From NCBI GenBank assembly GCA_000729835.1, contig JFHB01000078.1, positions 1-64,000 of the forward strand: DNA of 64,000 nucleotides, written 5' to 3'. Under the pieces are notes generated by a model, which was not told the origin of the DNA, made no database searches, and was given only the letters and a program-made list of their open reading frames with translations. This document shows, in pieces, positions 1 to 11,232 of the stretch (the first letter of the stretch is position 1; each line of letters begins with the position of its first letter). The DNA is from Atkinsonella hypoxylon (Eukaryota; Ascomycota; Sordariomycetes; Hypocreales; Clavicipitaceae). Position numbers and translations under genes: made by a program.

Positions 1-573
1 TTTATTGGCAAGAGGTGTCCCTTTGCGCATACGTAGTCTTTACGGCGCAACACTTGGCAACCATGATCAGTTTTTCCAGGTACAGTCTTGCAAAGAAATG
101 CGACTTTTTGGTTGTCTCAGCTGTGCTATGCTCCATCGTCTTTGATAAGGTGGTTTGGAATGAAGATCAGCAGGGAGGACAGTAAGAGCCACGCACGTTC
201 ATGGCGCCAGAGCGAAAGGCAAGACGTACGTTGAAATAACTGAGCGTCGCAAGTACATTCCGAGATGAACAAGCAGCCTCATCGAGAGTATTGGCGCCTT
301 ATAGCCCGTACGTACAAAACGGCAAACTGAACTTGCATTGCCCCTGTACGGCAGGCAGATAAAGCGTCCCATCTTCCAGACCAATGCATTCCGTTGGCAA
401 AGACGGGATGCACTCTGGATCACCGCAGAGCTAACCATTCAGGTGCCAGCTCTGTGCTGCAATATAGAAAAGGGACTCAAGTGAGGCACATGCGCGTCGT
501 GGTTTGCGACCTACTTCAATACCTGACCTCAATGCCTGTGTTGTGAACGCCTATGCCCTAACTATCCGCCTCT
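1..573. other. Intergenic, no gene seen
   Basis: There is no convincing coding frame on either strand. The only open frames are short and unlike known proteins. The stretch lies just downstream of the 3' end of the decayed monooxygenase and may hold its former terminator. Confidence 0.5.
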
Positions 574-1060
574 TCACATAAATGTCGTCAAGTCGAATTC
601 GATGCTGCTGGCCTTTCTGCGATCATGAGGCTCAAAATGTTGAAAAATGAGATGATATACGTCATGTTCGTTACCGACCAGCAAAAACTTTCTCGTCGCG
701 TCATCGCCTCCCTCCACTTCCTTGAGCAATGCCAAGAACGGCGCACAGCTTCCATTGCGTGATCTGCCTTGGTGACAGGAATCCTGTTCATTGTTTTTTT
801 GTTTTTTTTTTGGGCCCGAACGTGTGTCAATGAAATCCACAAACTTCTCACGTCGCATCCTTGCATAAATGTCAAAAGAATGCTCGCCACCCTGGCCGTC
901 GTGGTTAGCCGGTGAGACAATCTGCCAGACCAGCCGCATCCAGGACCACAGCCATGGAACCATATCTGCCAGAGGAATTTACACACACATGTGCCGCATC
1001 GCCGGCTAGAATGGCGCGTGAGACATGCGCGTGAGACATTTGCGTTCTGCACCGAAAGCC
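574..1060 (-). pseudogene. Decayed FAD-dependent monooxygenase, C-terminal part
   Basis: The minus strand encodes pieces of the C-terminal half of a PF01494-type FAD monooxygenase in more than one frame. One frame gives the FAD-contact motif RAILAGDAAH followed by LDAAGLADCLTG and then a TAA stop (minus strand, 905-907). One base further the homology resumes in another frame with NHDGQGGEHSFDIYARMRRE and KFVDFIDTR, and ends SSIEFDLTTFM at the stop at 574. An A-rich insertion near 790-815 may be a former intron. No upstream frame supplies the N-terminal GxGxxG FAD fold: the 1.3 kb upstream has only short scrambled frames. I infer a pseudogene made by at least one single-base frameshift plus loss or heavy decay of the 5' half. 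A sequencing error at 905-907 would explain the frameshift but not the missing N-terminus. Confidence 0.6.
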
Positions 1061-4000
1061 AGCTGGCAAAGGTCTCGCCGGTTCAGTGTCGCTGAAACAA
1101 AATCTTCCGCACGGAGCTTTGTCGGCCATTACACGCACGCGATGATGTTAATTGGCCCTGAACTTGACGATGCCTTGTTGACTTCGTGTTTCTCACCCAC
1201 ATCAGCCACAGCTGTAGCCGAACTCGCGCTTGGCTCAGTGGCCACTACTTCATGACTGAACGGCATTGTCACGCAGTTGGCCTTTGTATTGCGGCAGAGT
1301 CGAAGCATAATGGTTAAAATTTCGTTGAGAGGTAGCATATTCAGGATTATCCTTGATCACGGATAATTTGATTCCCGCAAGAACCTCATTTGCTTTGACA
1401 CTCAGCCAACGATATGGCGGGAAAATGCGTGATACTTTCCGTCCAAATATCGTCTACGTCTAATATGCCGACGCGGTGAAACACCCGCGTAGCTGGCACA
1501 TCATATTGCGTACGCAGGCTCGTAGCCTCTCGTCCACCTTCTCCCAGATTTCCGAACAGTGGACGGGGTCTTGTTCCTCGCTAGCAAGATGGCATGCAAG
1601 AGGCCAGCAGGTTCAGCACCTACCATGAGAATCTGAGTGCGAATAATGCTCAGCTTGCTTCTTGCGATTTCTTCTGCAGTTATGGTAAACCGGACGATTG
1701 AGAATTGGTTTGTCGTTGCGGTGAGAGTAGAAATCCCGATAGACAGTCGTTAGCAGAATGCCAGATGAATCATCTGTCAAGACATGCGTAACGACACTCG
1801 ATCTTTGTTTTCCGCGATTTTGCTGGCGGGAATGAATCACACGTTTAAAGTGACTATCCAGGTTGTTGAGCTGTCGAGCACATTTGGTTTGAACAGTTCG
1901 CAGGCTACCTCAAGGCTCTCAAGAAACAGTGCGAGGCTCAGACATGCTTTTCATTATCGACGCACAAACGGATTTGGGTCGTTGTAGCGAGTTCATGGCC
2001 ACCAATCACGAGAATGCCCGCGCCAGATATTTTGACTTTACCAAACAGTCTCGGTAACAGTCTGCAGTGAGAAGGTCGCTACTGGGGGCCCCGCGAACGG
2101 TTTCTTCTTTTACACAACTCAAATGAACGATCATGGCGACGGCTATGGGGAAGAAAGTCGTTGACGTCCTCTTTTGTGACAAGCGGTTAGAGCACTCGCG
2201 CAAATACGGCCGAGGACTTCATCAGGGCTCGCAGAAGCTCTACTGCCGTTACGGGTATATGGGGGAAACACTTCTTTGAGAATCGGGATTAGGGCGTGTG
2301 CCAGCTTAGGCGTTAGTCCACTCTGCAAGGCACAATTCGCATCGCGCTGTCCACCACTGTAATCTAGGCCTTGCGATCCGGGAAGACGCTTGTGCCGAAA
2401 CCGATAAATCCGGGAGATGGACAACCTGAACAGCGAAAATCGAGAACAAATGATCATTCATTGAACTTTGAAAATAAAAGGGCAAGATTAATGTGATATA
2501 TCTATCATTAAATGAAGTTGTTAGTCGTAAAAGGCTGATGTCATTTCGCTATGCAATCAAATGCAAAACCTGAACCCAATGCCAAAACTCCGGCCATGCG
2601 ACGTGAAAATCTAGAACCAGGAAAGACGAGGCGTTCAAAAGTTCGAGCATGGTGGTCAACTCCAAAACATGGAAGACTGAGCCCCGAACGTCTATATGAT
2701 CCGTGCTTGCGAGCTACGGTAGGACTCGTTTTCGTAGTCGTTGTTGCAAGTAATAATGCCGAGCAGCTTGGGCGGTGACGCTCAACACAATGATGACTTG
2801 GAGGCCAACCAGGCCAAACCAGATGAGATTCAAGATCCTGTCTTCGTCATACTGAATGCGAGTCTTGGAGAAGGCAGCCATGTCTTTGGTTGGGCTGAGA
2901 AATTGATATCGACCGCAGAGAATCAAGGCACCCTGAATGGCCGATGACGGCGGGTGAAGTTTGCCAATTGAGCTGCTGATATGATGTTTGCGCAAGCGAG
3001 ACTCTGCAAGTTCAAAGATTAGAGTCATGCGACGCGCGGTCTTGAGCCGGGCAGTCGAGTGCAAACAAATGATGCGAGAATGGAGGACTCGGAGGCGGAA
3101 ACTCACCCACCCTCTGGAATGTCGCTTTCCACGTCCAAACCGGGACTTGTAGTCGGATTCCCCGCAGTACAAGCTACCTAATGTGAAGGAACGACTGAGC
3201 TGCTGGAGAGTCAGCGTCAATGCTCTCCCGAAGCGATACGTCTCCCAAAATAAACCAAGTGGTGTTATGGCGGGTACCCTCAGTCGGGGTTGAATGGACA
3301 GGACAAGGCCAAAGAACAAGTCACATAAGATAATGACGCGGGGGGCTGGCGATCCTTTTAAAAAAAAAAAAAAAAAAAAAAAAGAGCTGGGGTGGGTTGG
3401 ATTTTTTAACGTACACGGATGGTAAATGTTGGTCACGCTTGCACAGACGGGAGTCAGCAAGAGGCGCTAGGTTCCCCGGGGGCAGCTGTCAGGCGGTGTT
3501 CCCAAACCTGCAGGCACGAGACAGGGGCTGGAGTCGACAATGAACGGTTCCAATGGGGGTACATAGTAGTTAGGGCTTTAGGGCTTTGGGGGGCTTTGGG
3601 GGGCTTCGGCGCGTAGGGGCCTGGAGCCAATTGACATCAATTGATCTCACTCCCGCGTTATTTGACTCGGTAACTAGCTGATTCGATAGAGATCGAGGAC
3701 GTCGGACTGCGCGTGCACCGACCGGCTGCACGGGCTCGCTATAACTAAAAAATGATTTTATTTTTGGCAGGATGGATGAATGCGTTCGACGCAGGTGGAA
3801 ACGAACGCCTACCGCTCTCGTACCTTGTGCAATGCGACCATTCACCGACCTTCCACGTGGCCTGTCCGCACCTCCGCCATGCAAGCCCTCGAGTATTCCG
3901 TAGACAGACAATAGTTGGTTAGACCTAGACACAGAGACGAATCGCGAGCACACTGCATGCCTTCCGTTGTCACCGCTATGTCTGATTTGCCTGCGTAAGA

Positions 4001-5570
4001 ACTAAAAACTGCGCCAAGACCCTGCGAGGAACCACATTTCGTTACGAACTGCTCTGGGTGCTGCGTTTCACGTTTCGTATCTAATACCGTTGGAACGGTC
4101 GGTTTCGGACACTCGCGATTCTAAACGTCTTCTACGCGGAGAGGCGTCTTATGTCGTGTTTCATGACGCGGTCCCTCTCATGGTTTCTACGAGCAGAAAC
4201 TCAGGTTTTCATCTGATTAATAAAGTCGATATCATTCCCTTACGGAATACAAGTACGATACTATATGTACATAAAACTTTGTCGACATGGTTTGCCGGCT
4301 GTTTGTTTGTTTGTTTGTTTGTTGGGTCCCCACTTTGAGGGCAGCCATGGTACTAGACCCCATTTGGTATAATTGACATAACAGAAGGTCTGAAGACCTC
4401 TAATAAAGTGTCTAAAATTACGGAATAAATACCACAGAATAAAATATCCTACAAGGCTATGTAGAGTTGGCGCCCGATGATACCTACCTAAGGTACCTAC
4501 CTACCTGGTAGGGAGTAAATTGGCTGACACGAGGTACCTAGGTGCCTAAGCTCGTATAGCGAAAAAGCGGGTCTAGGACCACTTTGCTACTTCGACACGT
4601 GCAGATAGATGCGGTGTGAACGTTTGCTAATCTCTGCTTCTTTAACAAGGACGTTTTACCCAGTTTTGACTTCTCATTTGCTCTGTAAAAATCCCTCTTC
4701 CGTGGCAATCAAGTTCAATGGATGAATGGTGTTATAACAAACGCCGTGGCCAATTGGCAGCTGCGTCGCTGCGTCGCTGTGACGCATCTCCGGCCTCTTA
4801 ACGCAACGAAGCCAGTTCTGGCCGAAGTTCGGTCTGCGAATTGGCAAGTTTCTCTTACACTGATGGCTTTCGACTGGCAGCTCGACAGCTTATTCAGGTC
4901 ATACATAGCCTAGCTTGCTACCCACAGGTTCACTAGTCTGTATAATCGCACCAGATGTGGATGAACTTCAACCTCTGCATGCCCTGATGTTGAAAGTTGA
5001 GAACTATTAACATGTGCACCTACATGCAGATATGTCTTCAATACTAGGCAACAACGGCTGATCCATTCAGCTTTAGCTGGCTACCCTCGACTTCAAGCGG
5101 TGGCAAATGTTTACATATTCCGAGCATATATATAACTCTTCACGGTGTATTAGTGAGAAATGTTCTAGTCCAGTCAGTCATTAATTCGCCGCAGCTTCAT
5201 CTTTCACAGTGGGTGGCTGAAATAGTGACGTCAGCAGTGCTTTAGGCTTTTTTTTATTTGCCCATAATTCAGGAAAATGTCCCACTTGAAACTGAGCTGA
5301 GCTGGAACCCCCTCCCTTCCGCCGCCATAATGACGTTGGCGTTCCCCCCGCTCCCTTGATGTCATCCATCACACTGCCGAATCCGCTGTCCCTATGTTCT
5401 TCAAACCTGTCACCATCACTAACTAACTACTTTCTGCACGAAACTTCTCATCTGACCTTCAAACTACACTACATCCTTCGAAGTACTTCTTCAAAAATCA
5501 TCTACCAACGATATCCCACCTCTCCCCTCAAATATCAGCAAAGCTGCCAATTTTTCCATCACACTGTACA
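1061..5570. other. Gene-poor interval
   Basis: These 4.5 kb show no supported gene. The left part may include unrecognisable 5' remains of the decayed monooxygenase. A 248-codon minus-strand frame at 2714-3460 crosses a poly-A tract and is not family-like. The interval also holds a GTTT tetranucleotide run (4300-4322) and a cluster of TACCTACC/AGGTACC motifs (about 4480-4545). The last roughly 250 bases are CT-rich and form the probable promoter and leader of the RRM gene at 5571. Confidence 0.5.
3359..3383. repeat. Poly-A tract
   Basis: An uninterrupted homopolymer of over 20 A lies in the gene-poor interval. Such runs are prone to length error in assemblies, and this one inflates a spurious minus-strand frame. 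Confidence 0.85.
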
Positions 5571-6518
5571 ATGGCTGCCAAGGCAACTGTCTACGTCAAG
5601 AACATTGCTTCAGAGACAAGTGATGCAGAAGTTAAGAACTTCTTCAGTTTCTGGTAAATTCTTATAGCACATGAGACTATTCGTATTGGCAAGTCTAAAT
5701 TTCAAGGCTGACGATTTCCTCGTAGCGGCAAAATCGCCGGTTTCAAGGTCACCCCGGACGGTAATGTCAAATCCGCAGAAGTCACTTTCGAGAAGGAGAC
5801 AGCCATGAAGACGGCCCTCCTCCTGAATAATACGCAGCTGGGACCCAATCATATCACAGTCACCAGTGCGGACGGCAGCACCGACGACGATAGCAGCCAC
5901 TACGCCAAAAATGATGAGCGCGACTCCGACGACATTACGCAGGAGGAGAAGCCTCGTGCTCGCATCTTAGCTGAATATCTTGCACATGGCTATGTCGTAG
6001 GCGATGCCGCCATCCAGCGCGCGATTGAACTCGATACTAAACACAACGTCTCGAGCCGTTTCCTCACGACCATCCAGAACCTTGATAAGAAGTATCATGC
6101 TACCGACCGCGCCAAGGCTACCGACGAGAGCTACGGCATCACTCAGCGAGCTAACTCGTTCTTGACGGGCATTGGATCATACTTTGAGAAGGCCACCAAC
6201 CACCCCACCGGCAAGAAGATTGTCAAGTTTTACACCGACAGCTCTCGCCAGGTCCAGGATATTCACGCCGAGGCTCGACGTCTTGCTGATTTGAAAAAGC
6301 AAGAACATGGTGGCAGTGCCTACAAGGCAGCCGGGTTGGAAAGAGTATTTGGCAAGGAGGCTGCAAAGCAAACATCGCCGACATCTGCGAACGCTGGAGT
6401 CGGTGTCGGTACTACTGCTGGTGCAGATGCTGGTGCCGGTGGTGGTGTTTCTACGAGCAACCCTGCCACTGGTGCTGCAGACAACACAACGGCTTCGTCT
6501 ACCGAAAAAAACTGCTGA
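5571..6518 (+). CDS. RRM-domain protein, Vip1-like
   Basis: Two exons, 5571-5653 and 5726-6518, give 291 residues. Residues about 5-73 form one RNA-recognition motif beginning TVYVKNIASETSDAEV, with RNP-like strands after the intron (GKIAGFKVTP) and at AEVTFEKETAM. A helical, charged middle region follows (LAEYLAHGYVVGDAAIQRA and on), then a low-complexity Gly/Ala/Thr tail. This layout matches the fungal Vip1-type RRM family, cytoplasmic proteins with an N-terminal RRM and a conserved alpha-helical region. The RNA target is unknown. The ATG at 5571 was chosen because it starts the RRM directly after a CT-rich leader, and the 72-base intron has clean GTAAAT..TAG ends. The gene is tail-to-tail with the small gene at 6808. 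Confidence 0.85.
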
Positions 6519-6807
6519 TGAAAAGGTTGTTTAAGCATGATTTATTATTTGGGGAAGCAGTTCTTTTTTATTGACATTGTCTATTTAATCTGTTTTGTCG
6601 AATTTGGCAAATTCTACACTGTTGCGCGACTGACGAGACACTCAATCGATCGGACCTAGCATATAGTATAACCTGACAATGAACGCATGTAGTTCGTTGG
6701 GAAGAAAGGACTAGTATATTGATTTTACGATTACAGAATCTGATGTGACCTCGCGTATAATTACCATCTTTAAACAAGGGAGAGTAATTTAAGTCATGAG
6801 AAAGAGT

Positions 6808-7094
6808 TTACTTTTGAACGCTCGCACCAACACTGTTACCCAGGCCCTTGGTGAATTTGTTCTTCAATTCATCGTCCAATGGCCCTTTCGGGTTGGACTG
6901 GAGACCCTAGCAGCGCTCATGTTAATCATACGCCTAATGATTCGAGGCTTTGTTCGTTAAGCACATACCTTGAGCTCTGACCTGATCTCCTCGCCTTTGT
7001 TACCAGCCTTGGATGTGCCAAATCCCTCATTATCGCCCGGTGTTTCGTGAAGCTGCTTGCCGCTCTGGCGCTCGGGGGGTGGGGATTGGGCCAT
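6808..7094 (-). CDS. Conserved-looking small fungal protein (74 aa)
   Basis: Two exons on the minus strand, 7094-6969 (42 codons) and 6906-6808, are split by a 62-base GTATGT..TAG intron and give 74 residues. The product is hydrophilic and probably disordered. It starts MAQSPPPERQSGKQLHET, is rich in Gly, Lys and Glu, and contains the block GLQSNPKGPLDDELKNKFTK just after the splice. There is no signal peptide or membrane segment. It is too short for ordinary frame calling in either exon, but the join is exactly in frame, the splice signals are good and the composition is protein-like. It resembles small uncharacterised proteins I associate with Pezizomycotina. The function is unknown. It could instead be a fragment of a longer gene, but the start and stop are both clean. 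Confidence 0.7.
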
Positions 7095-8294
7095 GATGAA
7101 GTGCAGAAATCTTTGGAAAGAGAGTGATGGCGTCTTTGGAATTCAGCTGCGCAGGAATATTTGCTCTAGTATCACAGTGTACGAAGGCAGAGATGGATTC
7201 ACAAGAAAAGTGGTATTTATAAGCTCCATCACTCGGTCCATGCCGTCACTTATCCTGCTTTTACATCATTCTATGAATGTCGCTATTTTATTGGCTGTGC
7301 TTCGAGGGACGACGTCAGGATGACGGCTACATGGCACAGTCCACAGTATTGACGACTTGTCCGGTTCACTTGTACGAGTTGCGGGAAAAAGGCCTGCAAC
7401 TCGTTTCAAGATGACACTGTATTTCTCTGAAGCCCATTTACTTACTCTGCACAATGAAAATAACGGTTATGGCGATGGTGCAGGGCGCATCTCAGCTCCC
7501 CAGGCTGGCAAGATTTGTGCATCAAGAACTTGGTTTTACTATGTCTTATTCCGTACGCCTGAGTGTTATGATATCTTATCTGGTCATGGCTGCAGATTCG
7601 TGATGCAGCTGGCCGCATTCGTGACTTCACGCTTGTACTCCGTACGCCTGCGTCTTTTCATCGAAACAGGACTCGCCCCATCTATCTCCGATGGACACAA
7701 AAGTTGCCCTTGAGGTTTTAGCACTGCGAGTAATCGGCTCACGGGCGCATGAACCTGCCATGACGCATCCGCGTCCTATCGCGTTTTAGCCGTGTTTTTT
7801 GATTTAATGGAGAGCTTTTTGTGTGTCTGGCATCAGTCGGGCCAGCTGTAGGCGACCTGTGGACTTAGCTTGCCTGCCAGTCTCTACGCGTACGTCCGGG
7901 AGCCTGAGCCTTGGATAATGAGGGCGGACATGGACCCCTCGAGGCGCCAAGCAATCAATTCATCTGATATTGCTGGGTTTGCTAATTGTTGATGGCGGGT
8001 GCGGGCTGGCATTGGAGATGACCTGACCTGATCATGCTGTGGATCCTGTTCTGGCCAATTATATGTCTAGACAAAGATTACACTGTCTCGCACCCTGTCC
8101 ACACACAATCTTGACATCCGGCTGAGCCAACGCGTCCAGCGACGTTGATCCATCCCCCTTTTTGCTTGCTTTCGGTCGCAATTTTATCCTTCCAATCATC
8201 TTGCCGATCAGTCTCTTCCACAGCTAATAAATAGGGTTCTACCGACAAACACTGCTTCCTCCTCAGGCTTGGTCGTGACTTTCCTCTCCAAGTC
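7095..8294. other. Divergent intergenic region
   Basis: This spacer separates the starts of the small minus-strand gene and the coiled-coil gene at 8295, so it should hold both promoters. I see no coding frame with family resemblance. Two near-identical CTCCGTACGCCTG-like words occur around 7550 and 7640. Confidence 0.5.
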
Positions 8295-9559
8295 ATGCCT
8301 GATCTAAACTCGGTTCCTCCATCACCACATTCTCTGGCGGCCATGTCTCGTCGCCAGTCTTCGCAGCAGACGGCTCCGCTCCCGCAGCCAGCAACACCAT
8401 CGCCATCGTCCTCGTCGATCAACATTCTCCCGTCAAACCAGAATACCGTGAGCCACAGTCACCATAGTCGCAATGCCAGTCTGAGCCAACCTCATACTGT
8501 CTCTTCAGCCTCACCTCAACTCACAGCTAGTCAGCCTTTGCAGTTCCAGACCCCGCCGTTATCTGGCGATTCTTCTGTTGGGCCGGGACCAGGTCCATTG
8601 CGGCATCCTCGTCCCTTGACGGCACCTGAGCTACACATGCAATTTGAAAAGGAGCAGGAAGCTGTGGTATGCACTGGGCAGTCGATGTCTTCTAGCAGTC
8701 AAATAGGTCTAACAGGGTTTTCTTTTAGGTAAACCGATTGACCCGCGAGCTGACTCTTCTGCGAGCCGCCCAAAATGCTTCGGTTGTATCCAATGCTTCA
8801 TCCACTTCAGCTTCGGCTTCCGTTCACGATCCCATCACCGACTCGTCTCTCCTCTCCGGCTCCGGATTTACCATTCCCACGACACGAAGACACCACCGGA
8901 ATTCGTCATCTGCGTCACAAAATCCTGGCCTACAACTTGCTTCTTCATATGAGGCTCGACACCCTATCCCGCGACCAGCACAGTCAATCTCACTTTCGCG
9001 GCAAAGCTCCCATTCGCGAATCAGTCGTACCAACTCGCCGGTGCCACAGCAAAGCACATTAGATCCCTCAAGCTATTTCCATAGCCAGCGTGTCCCCCAT
9101 GCGTCTTCGATTTCTATGAGCTCGATTGCTGCTACTCCTGGGAGCGCCAGTCACGGTGAACAGATGAGTCCTGGTATCATGCCGGCCACTTCCAGATATG
9201 AGGAGACTGCCTTTTACAGAAACGAACTCGAAATGGCCAAAAAGGAGAACGAGACCCTGAAAAGACGTATCAGAGAACTGGAGCGCATGGTTCAAAACAG
9301 GCGAACGAGCGACGCGAGCCGTCCTAGAAGCGATAGCGTCAGTACGACTGCCAGTATCAGTGTCGCCCCCTCTGGCGGAGTGAGCATCGCAGGGCCTCGT
9401 GAGAATGTCGTGCCTCATCGACAAGACAGAGAGCGCGGTTTGACTCCACAGATGACCAGCACGTCGGGAAATGTAGCAGTGGGTGTGCCGGATGACGAGG
9501 TCAAGGTTGGCGAGAGCGCAGCGAGCGCTGGGGTTGGTGGCCAGCAGCATCACACGTAA
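8295..9559 (+). CDS. Ser/Pro-rich protein with C-terminal leucine-zipper-like coiled coil
   Basis: Exons 8295-8666 and 8729-9559 join in frame across a 62-base intron and give 400 residues. The N-terminal 120 residues are Ser, Pro and Gln rich and look disordered. The splice falls inside a helix (MQFEKEQEAVV into NRLTRELTLLRA), so two short coiled coils are present: residues about 112-137, and about 287-316 (FYRNELEMAKKENETLKRRI and onward). The second has regularly spaced Leu/Met residues next to Lys/Arg. It lacks the Asn-x7-Arg basic signature of a bZIP, so I do not call it a transcription factor. The rest is Ser/Gly/Thr rich. It looks like a scaffold or regulatory protein of unknown function. 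Confidence 0.75.
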
Positions 9560-10149
9560 TCATGTTCGACTCGAGCCCGTGTGTCGCGAACCAGAGGGAG
9601 TTGTCTGGGAATTCCAAAACGCGGTCTTGGAACATAATTTTATTGATGAGGGGAAAGGGCGTTGAAGGAGCGATTGGGCACACGCTAGGCTCTGGTTCTG
9701 ACAAATCTTCTTTTACCATTTTATTTCTTTGACGTCCAAGGACCGATGATTCATAATGGCACTACCTTGGGCAAGCAACCACGTCACTTCAAGCTTATAT
9801 TCGCTTTCATGAGGCTTCTCGTACTAGCGAGACTTAGGATAGCTACGGCAGCTCGTAAATCGCAACTCATCCGCATGCACCCATTCTGTAAATACTTTGT
9901 GCAATTAATGCTGAATTTGCATGTGATATCCCGACCATAATCTCTGTTTTGATAAGAAAAGCGATGGATTTCTTTGTTTATCTTCCATCACGACCCGCCG
10001 AAGTAATTAGCGCCCTCGCACTGCATTAAAGTCATTATTAGCAACAGGTTTTGCATCCCGTTCGATTTCCCCTGTGTCAATCGTCACGGACAATCTTTCG
10101 AGGACTCTTGCGAGGTGTCAAGCTCCTGATTTTTGCAGCGGGTTCATAG
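9560..10149. other. Convergent spacer
   Basis: This is 3' flanking sequence of two converging genes, the plus-strand coiled-coil gene and the minus-strand coiled-coil gene. No coding frame or repeat is seen. Confidence 0.5.
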
Positions 10150-11232
10150 TTAGTCAGATTCCGACTCGACAATCGGCCTTTTGGCTGGTGTGCTCGGCGC
10201 CGCTGGCTTCTCGCCACGTGTCCCCCCCGAGGCTTGCTCGCTCATATGACGCATCGCTTGTTGCAGCCTGTCGTTACCAGAAGTTGGCTGTCGTGTTTGT
10301 TCCCATCGCGCGTGTTTGTCAGATGCCTCTTGAAAACCAATCGGGTCGTTATCAGGGAACAAGCCGAGCGCCTTCTGGAACGCAGGGTTTTTGTCATTGC
10401 CCTCCGCGGCCTGGGTCTCCGGTCTTGTTTCTCCCGGAGCACGCTTGTTTCTTTCCCTGGGAAGAGCACTCTCCGCCAGACCTTTCTGCCTACAGGCATC
10501 CTTACCCGGTTCATAAACAGCCCTCTCCAGTTTTTCCTTGTCGGCAAGCTTCTCGGCATCACTCTTCTGCAGCTGCGCGTTCGTGGCTTCGAGCAGGGAT
10601 TCAAAGGTCGTCTGCGTCGCGAGCCCTACGCCGGGAAGCTTGAAGGCTGCCCTCAAAGCCGTCTTGAGCAAGCGCACCTGGTACTGCTTCCCAGCCAGCT
10701 CGTTCTTCAGATCGGCAGCCGTCTTCCCGGCTTCTGACTCGTCGAGCATCCTCTGGAGCTCCGCACAATGCTTCTTTTCGTCGAGGACTCGCGTCTCAGC
10801 TTTGGAAAGCTTGGCCTCGAGACTGGTTAGCGCTTTGGACTTGTCGCCGAGCGCGCTTCTGGCGCTTTCGAGGGCGGCGCTGAGCTTGCTGCTCGTGGCT
10901 TTGGTGGCTGTGAGTTCTGTCTTGAGCCTTTTGTTGGCGTCCTTGGCGACGATCAAGCTTGCTTTGTAGGCTTGGCACTTGTGCCGGTGGAGTTCTTCGT
11001 CTGCCATTATTTCTTTGACTTGCTGCCATAGGAGTGATGGAGAAGGGGATATTTGTCGTCGGTCTTGTTGGCTCTTGGGGTTAACGCTCTTCTTGAGCCG
11101 GGGGTGGTTACAAGTCGATGCCCGGGCTTTGGGGTGGCGATGCGGCCGCGTGCGCGCTGGCGGCTTTGGTGTTGATGTGGAGGGTGAAGAGGGTGGGTAA
11201 GGCTCGGCGGGAAGGCGTGTTAGGAAGGGCAT
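10150..11232 (-). CDS. Coiled-coil protein of unknown function
   Basis: A single open frame of 360 codons starts at an ATG whose first base is 11232. An alternative in-frame ATG (first base 11007) begins MADEELHRHKCQAYK and leads straight into the structured part, giving about 285 residues. The first 75 residues are Pro, Ser and Arg rich and may be untranslated or a shadow. From the internal Met onward there is a long Ala/Lys/Glu/Leu-rich coiled coil (about 110 residues), a short hydrophobic patch (RAAFKLPGVGLATQTTFESLL), a second charged helix and an acidic C-terminus ending VESESD. I do not recognise the family and it may be lineage-specific. There are no enzyme motifs, signal peptide or membrane segments. 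Confidence 0.55.
   Translation of the reverse strand: MPFLTRLPAEPYPPSSPSTSTPKPPARTRPHRHPKARASTCNHPRLKKSVNPKSQQDRRQISPSPSLLWQQVKEIMADEELHRHKCQAYKASLIVAKDANKRLKTELTATKATSSKLSAALESARSALGDKSKALTSLEAKLSKAETRVLDEKKHCAELQRMLDESEAGKTAADLKNELAGKQYQVRLLKTALRAAFKLPGVGLATQTTFESLLEATNAQLQKSDAEKLADKEKLERAVYEPGKDACRQKGLAESALPRERNKRAPGETRPETQAAEGNDKNPAFQKALGLFPDNDPIGFQEASDKHARWEQTRQPTSGNDRLQQAMRHMSEQASGGTRGEKPAAPSTPAKRPIVESESD

Noticed and set aside
2714..3460. 248-codon minus-strand frame with a hydrophobic C-terminal part
   Set aside because: It runs through a homopolymer tract that encodes poly-Phe, has no family resemblance and no splice structure. Length alone is not evidence here.
8078..8425. 115-codon minus-strand frame over the start of the Ser/Pro-rich gene
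   Set aside because: It is antisense to low-complexity coding sequence and its composition mirrors the repeats on the other strand.
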